A DNA stretch of 9,810 nucleotides. Origin: an uncultured Collinsella sp. (GTDB taxonomy: Bacteria; Actinomycetota; Coriobacteriia; Coriobacteriales; Coriobacteriaceae). The translations under genes and the position numbers were made by a program. Shown here in pieces: positions 5,297 through 9,810 of this stretch. The DNA lies in the NCBI GenBank assembly GCA_900542635.1, contig UQOJ01000069.1, positions 1 through 9,810 on the forward strand, read 5' to 3'. The first letter of the stretch is position 1. The number at the start of each line of letters is the position of its first letter. The notes under the pieces were generated by a model. The model had not been told where the DNA came from, did no database searches, and was given only the letters and a program-made list of their open reading frames with translations.

Positions 5297-7657
5297 CTAC
5301 ACACGGCGCTTGAGCTGAGCTCCGCCTTCGCCGGGCATAAGACGGCGAGCGTCGTAGACCGAATCGACACTGCTGATGGAAGCAAGCAGCGGATCCAGAC
5401 CACTCGCGTCCGAGATCTCGACCATAAAGCGCAGGGTTGCAATACCCTCGCGGTTGGTCGACGTGGCGGCAGAAAGGATATTGCCGCCCGCATCGCCAAT
5501 GGCAATGGTGACATCCTTGAGCAGGCCCATGCGGTCCAGGCACTCGACCACGATCTCGACCTGGAAGAGGGTGTCGGCAGCGCCGTCCCACTCCACATCG
5601 ATCATGCGCTCGGGATGTTCCATAAGACCCTTGACGTTAGGGCAGTTGGCGCGATGCACCGAAACGCCACGACCGCGCGTGATGAAGCCGACGATGTCGT
5701 CGCCCGTCACGGGGTTGCAGCAATGAGCCAGACGGACCAGCAGGCCGCTGTTGCTCTCGCCCTTAACGATAATGCCGTTACTGGCGCTCTTGCCGCGTTT
5801 TTGCGGCTTGCGGTTGGAGCCGCGGGCAGGCTGCTTCACGACCTCGGCGATAGCCTCGGCCTTGGTGAGCTGTTCCTCAGGCTTGGGGTCCAAGATTTGC
5901 TCAACCTTATTGCCCACAGCGCGCGGGGCAACCTTGCCGGCGCCGACGGCGGCAAACAGGTCCTCGAGCTGCTTGAAGTTAAACTGCTCCGCCACGGCGT
6001 TGAGCGCACGCGTCGAACGCGGCGTAGAAATGCCATAGCCACGCTTACGCAGGTCCTTGGCCAGCATATCGCGACCGGCGGCAGCGTCGTCGTCCTTGGT
6101 CGCAGCGGCAAAATAGCGGCGGATCTTTGACTTGGCGGAAGGCGTCTTAACGATCTTGAGCCAATCGCGCGACGGCTTGGAACTCTTGTTAGTCAGGATT
6201 TCAACGCGGTCGCCCGTCTTGATCTCGTGCGTGAGCGGAGCCACCGCACCGTTGATTTTGGCGCCGACGCAGTGGTTTCCCACCTCGGTGTGAACGGCAT
6301 AGGCAAAGTCGAGCGGCGTGGAGCCGGCACGAAGCGCCATGACCTCGCCTTTGGGCGTGAAGACAAAGATCTCTTGATCGAACAGATCGACCTTCAGCGA
6401 GTGCAGGTATTCCTTGGCATCGGTGATCTCGTCGGAAGCCGCCCAATCGAGCGAATGTTTGAGCCAGTTGATCTGGTCGTCCAAACGTTGAGCGTCATTG
6501 GTCTTGGAAGCAGACGATCCGCCCGACTTCTTATATAGCCAGTGGGCGGCAATGCCGTACTCGGCCTGCTCATGCATCTCATAGGTTCGAATCTGAATCT
6601 CGAGCGGACGAGCCGTAGGGCCGATGACCGTCGTGTGGAGCGACTGGTAGTTATTGACCTTAGGCATGGCGATATAGTCTTTAAAGCGACCAGGCATGGG
6701 GTGCCACAGCGTATGCACCGCACCGAGCGTGGAGTAGCAATCGCGCACCGAATGGGTAATAACGCGCAGCGCCACCAGGTCGTAGATCTCGGAGAACTCC
6801 TTGCCCTTGCGCTTCATCTTTTGGTAGATGGACCAATAGTGCTTGGAGCGGCCGTTGATCTGGAAGTCCTCCAGACCAATGCGGTTGAGCTCATCGGTAA
6901 GCGTCTTGATGGTCTCGGCAAGGTAGCGTTCGCGGACCTCGCGCGACTCAGCTACCATACGCGCGATGCGCTGGTAGGCATCGGGCTCCAGGTAGAAGAA
7001 GGACAGGTCCTCGAGCTCCCACTTAATAGAGCTCATGCCCAGGCGGTCGGCCAAGGGCGCGTACACGTCCATGGTCTCGCGAGCCTTAAACAGGCGACGA
7101 TCCTCGCGCAGGGCTGCCAGCGTTCGCATGTTGTGCAGACGATCGGCAAGTTTAACGATGATGACGCGGATGTCCTTGGACATGGCGAGGAACATCTTGC
7201 GCAGCGTGAGCGCCTGCTTCTCGTCCATGCTGTCGACTTCGATGTTGGTGAGCTTGGTCACGCCATCGACGAGCTCGGCCACCGTATCGCCAAACAGGCC
7301 GGAAACATCGGTGAGCGAGGTCTCGGTATCCTCGACGGTATCGTGCAGCAGCGCGGCACACACCACATCGCAGTCCATCTTGAGATCGGCCAAAATGATG
7401 GCAACCTCGACGGGATGGTTAATGTACATCTCGCCCGAGCGGCGCTTTTGGTTGCAGTGCTTCTCGGCGGCAAAGCAGTAGGCCTGCTCAACCTTAGAAA
7501 AGTCGTCCTCATTCATATATTTGAGGCACAGGCGCTCCAGCTTGTCGTAGCTGTCCGCCATAATCTCGGGCGGCAGCTCATCGGCATGCTTATAGTGCTC
7601 CATCTCCGAAAACGGCTGGAGGGTGGAATCATGGGCGGTACGGGCTGCGGCATCCAT
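5297..7657 (-). CDS. rel: Bifunctional (p)ppGpp synthetase/hydrolase Rel
   Basis: This is the full-length, ribosome-associated stringent-response enzyme (786 aa). It makes pppGpp from ATP and GTP/GDP on starved ribosomes and also hydrolyses it. The HD hydrolase domain has His81 (INHP), His105-Asp106 (LLHDTVED) and Asp172 (LADRLHN), so hydrolysis should be active. The synthetase has HYWSIYQKM (273-281), Asp293 (EIYDLVALRV), RFKD (324-327, the form found in bifunctional enzymes), YQSLHTTV and Glu353 (LEIQIRT). TGS spans about 426-490, the Cys/His zinc-finger motif about 640-675 (HCCNP, HRANCPN), and ACT about 697-775. An AAGGGG Shine-Dalgarno sits 6 nt before the ATG. The start is 15 nt past the recJ-helicase stop, so co-transcription is likely. 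One small oddity is Ser271 in GRSKH, where Pro is usual. Confidence 0.97.
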   Translation of the reverse strand: MDAAARTAHDSTLQPFSEMEHYKHADELPPEIMADSYDKLERLCLKYMNEDDFSKVEQAYCFAAEKHCNQKRRSGEMYINHPVEVAIILADLKMDCDVVCAALLHDTVEDTETSLTDVSGLFGDTVAELVDGVTKLTNIEVDSMDEKQALTLRKMFLAMSKDIRVIIVKLADRLHNMRTLAALREDRRLFKARETMDVYAPLADRLGMSSIKWELEDLSFFYLEPDAYQRIARMVAESREVRERYLAETIKTLTDELNRIGLEDFQINGRSKHYWSIYQKMKRKGKEFSEIYDLVALRVITHSVRDCYSTLGAVHTLWHPMPGRFKDYIAMPKVNNYQSLHTTVIGPTARPLEIQIRTYEMHEQAEYGIAAHWLYKKSGGSSASKTNDAQRLDDQINWLKHSLDWAASDEITDAKEYLHSLKVDLFDQEIFVFTPKGEVMALRAGSTPLDFAYAVHTEVGNHCVGAKINGAVAPLTHEIKTGDRVEILTNKSSKPSRDWLKIVKTPSAKSKIRRYFAAATKDDDAAAGRDMLAKDLRKRGYGISTPRSTRALNAVAEQFNFKQLEDLFAAVGAGKVAPRAVGNKVEQILDPKPEEQLTKAEAIAEVVKQPARGSNRKPQKRGKSASNGIIVKGESNSGLLVRLAHCCNPVTGDDIVGFITRGRGVSVHRANCPNVKGLMEHPERMIDVEWDGAADTLFQVEIVVECLDRMGLLKDVTIAIGDAGGNILSAATSTNREGIATLRFMVEISDASGLDPLLASISSVDSVYDARRLMPGEGGAQLKRRV

Positions 7658-7672
7658 CGAGGTCCCCTTCCC

Positions 7673-9762
7673 CTAGGCCCGCGGTACGATCGGGCGGTTA
7701 ACTTTGGCTAGCATATCAGAAGCGCACGAATCGAGCGCCCAGCTCCGGAAAGCCGAAAACTCCATGCGCGAGCGCAAGCCCTCCAAATAGCGAATTGACC
7801 TGCTCAATTGCACGCGGCCGGGGTTTTCGGCCATCGCGATGCGACGAGTGTCGTCAAACCCCGAAACTCGACAGAAACCAAGCTCTTCGAAGATTCCCAG
7901 GCCGCTTTCCACCGAACGCTCGTCGACCGGCGTGCGAGCATCGATGGCAAGGCACATCTGCGCGATGTCGATATCGCTCGCACTAAAGGAATCGTCCCCG
8001 GTTTTGCCGCGGTTGGAGCGCCACATGGTCTGCAGCGCGCGATAGAGCGTGACGAGCTCGTCGCGCTCGGGCGCATAGCAGTCGAGCAGGCGCTCGTTAA
8101 TGCGGGCGTCGCGCGACGAATAGAGCAGATGGATCACGGCGGGCTGGCCATCGCGGCCGGCACGTCCGCTCATCTGGTTGAACTCGATGGCGCCAAACGG
8201 CATGTGGTAGAGCACGACATGGCGTATATCGGGCAGGTTGACACCCTCGCCAAAGGCGGAGGTCGAAACGATGCAGCTGAGGCTTCCGTCTCGGAATGCT
8301 TCCTCCACGCGACGGCGATCGGAACGCGCAAGCCCCGCGTTATAGAACGCGATATGGGTCGCACAGTCGGGAACGCGTTTGCGTAGTGTCTTGGCAAGCG
8401 CCACGGACTGATCACGCGAATTGACGTAAATGACGGTCTTCTCCCCCATCGCCACGATCGACACCAAACGGTTCTCGCGGCTCGCAAGATCTCGGTCGTC
8501 CTCGAGCTGCAGGTTCTCGCGCACCGTCTCGTCGACCACCGTGTGAGTGATCGGAAGCATGCGGGCAAGCTCGGCCACGACCGGAGCCGTCGCGGTGGCC
8601 GTCGCGGCCATAACGACCGGGTCGCCCAGGGCTTTGAGGATATCGGGCATGTCGAGATAGGCGCTGCGGTCGCCGCCCTTGGCAAGGCCAGCGTGGTGTG
8701 CCTCATCGATAACGACAAAACCGATGCGCCCCGAACGCGCAAAGCGGTCGCGGTGAATGGACAGGAACTCGGGCGTCGTGAGCACGATGCCGGTACGGCC
8801 CGAAGCCAAGCCGGCAAACACGTCATCGCGCGCCGCCTCCACGGTCTCGCCGGTCAACACGCCGACGCCAATGCCGAGCGCGGCCATCGTCGACGAGAGG
8901 TGATAGGCCTGGTCGGCAACGAGCGCGCGCAGCGGATAGACAAAGATGCTCGCACGTCCGCGAAGGACCGCCTCGCGCGCGGCATGCACATGGAAGATGA
9001 GTGACTTGCCGCGCCCCGTTCCCATAACGGCCAGAACACTTTGGTGATCGGCCAGGGCATCGAGCGCCTCGACCTGCGCGCGGTGCGGCTGGTTCGAGCC
9101 GATAAAGCTATGGATAAGCGAGCGCGTCAGCTCGGTAAAGGAAAGCTGGGCGAGCGTCTCGCGCTTACGCGACTCCAGGCGCAGGCCGGAATCCGCCGGC
9201 TGCACGCCACGACGAAGCTCGCATGCCGGATCGTCGACGCTGGGCAGTGTGGTATCGCGGACCAGAACATCCTTGATCATGAGCTTGGGCTTCACACGCC
9301 CCTGCCAATGCTCGGCAACGGCCTCGAACACCAAGTCGACAGCGCTATCGCAGTTGATGAGCTTATCGATTTGCGGCACGCGGAACATAATGGCCGGCAC
9401 ACTCGCGGCGCCATCGGTCGCCACAAAGCGCATGTGCTCGCCGGTTTTGCCCACCACGGCGCGATCGCACATCGTCACGCCCTCGGCGGCCAGCAGCGGC
9501 ACCTTGTTGCCCTGGCCAAACGGCTCAAGACGGGAAATCTGCTCGATGGTCTCAATATTCAGCTCGGAAAGGTCGACCGTGGCGGCAACCTCGTCGGTGT
9601 CCTCAAAGTCCTCGGCGGGAAGCTCGGACAACACGGCGGAAAGGCGACGGCGGAACTCATCGAGCTTGGATGCCTCGATGGTCACACCCACCGCACCAGC
9701 ATGTCCGCCGCGACGAATCATCAGGTCGGAACAGCGCTCGATGGCGTCAAACAGGTTAACTT
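7673..9762 (-). CDS. RecJ exonuclease C-terminus fused to RecQ-like DEAH helicase (5' truncated)
   Basis: One uninterrupted frame runs off the contig. Counting from an internal Met at 9721, residues 1-12 carry the RecJ DHHA1 motif RRGGHAGAVG, preceded by NLFDAIERCSDL, which also fits RecJ. Residues 65-150 (LEPFGQGNKVPLL to about KLMIKDV) match the RecJ OB-fold. From about 195 a RecQ-type helicase follows: Walker A MGTGRGKS (233-240), Ia YPLRALVADQ, II VIDEAHH (337-343), III ATATATA, IV VIYVNSRD, V SAFGEGVNLPD and VI QMSGRAGRDG (516-525). I see no typical RecQ Cys4 zinc site after motif VI; about 150 unassigned residues follow. The catalytic DHH domain must lie beyond the contig end. The Met at 9721 is internal, not a start. 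RecJ and RecQ cooperate in RecFOR recombination, so the fusion likely resects DNA ends or gaps. Confidence 0.88.
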
Positions 9763-9810
9763 CTGTCTCTTATACACATCTGACGCTGCCGACGACTTAA
9801 TAGGTGTAGA
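9763..9810. other. Illumina Nextera adapter left on the contig end
   Basis: From 9763 the sequence is the 19-bp Tn5 mosaic end CTGTCTCTTATACACATCT, then GACGCTGCCGACGA (9782-9795). Together these are the reverse complement of the Nextera read-1 adapter. CTTAATAG (9796-9803) sits where the i5 index belongs, and GTGTAGA (9804-9810) is the beginning of the reverse-complemented P5 primer. This is library DNA, not genome. Genomic sequence ends at about 9762. Confidence 0.97.

Noticed and set aside
6542..7711. 389-codon plus-strand open frame opposite rel
   Set aside because: It is antisense to a highly conserved enzyme. Its composition mirrors the complementary codons of rel (rich in Leu, Val, Gly, His), it has no recognisable domain, and GC-rich genes often leave such open antisense frames.
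9719..9721. ATG at 9721 as the true start of the helicase gene
   Set aside because: The frame stays open to 9762 and its upstream residues (NLFDAIERCSDL) continue the RecJ homology, so the gene is truncated by the contig end.
9763..9781. Tn5/IS50 mosaic end suggesting a transposon boundary
   Set aside because: The 19-bp end is followed by the exact synthetic adapter, index and P5 sequence, so it comes from tagmentation library preparation and not from a mobile element.

Overview
All protein genes and the tRNA in this window lie on the minus strand. The chromosome looks like a fairly GC-rich Gram-positive, most likely a coriobacterium such as Collinsella (Actinomycetota). Three things support this. 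The Rel synthetase motif reads HYWSIYQKM, as I recall from actinobacterial Rel. The fructose-bisphosphate aldolase is the short Bacillus-like class II type. The infC-rpmI-rplT and recJ-rel neighbourhoods are typical of Gram-positives. The genus is inference from memory, not a database result.

In transcription order (high to low coordinates), the window opens with a contig end made of sequencing adapter (9763-9810). Next comes a 5'-truncated gene whose single reading frame joins the C-terminal part of the RecJ exonuclease to a complete RecQ-like DEAH helicase (7673-9762). Fifteen bases later starts a bifunctional (p)ppGpp synthetase/hydrolase, rel (5297-7657). A perfect 12-bp hairpin then separates rel from a glyoxalase II-like metallo-beta-lactamase-fold hydrolase (4525-5208). 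These three form a reduced version of the recJ-apt-rel-dtd-MBL-hisS neighbourhood common in Gram-positives; apt and dtd are absent here.

A class II fructose-bisphosphate aldolase (3464-4330) follows with its own extended -10 promoter and a strong SD. It ends in an elaborate nested terminator hairpin. That hairpin is the last of three degenerate, tandem, hairpin-bearing repeat units filling 3150-3443. A transglutaminase-fold protein of unknown role (1680-3113) comes next, then tRNA-Leu(CAA) (1554-1640) with a clear terminator.

The low-coordinate end is the translation operon infC-rpmI-rplT (IF3, L35, L20). Before it lies a structured leader of about 160 nt with a candidate promoter, two small hairpins and a long attenuator-like hairpin ending in seven U. 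infC appears to start at AUA rather than AUG, which would fit IF3 autoregulation. A terminator closes the operon at the window edge.

Most of this is core housekeeping DNA. I see no phage, IS element, CRISPR array, defence island or clearly new multi-gene system. The items most worth a second look are the RecJ-RecQ fusion, the infC leader with its AUA start, and the tandem hairpin repeats downstream of fba. The adapter at the contig end is a sequence-quality problem that should be trimmed.
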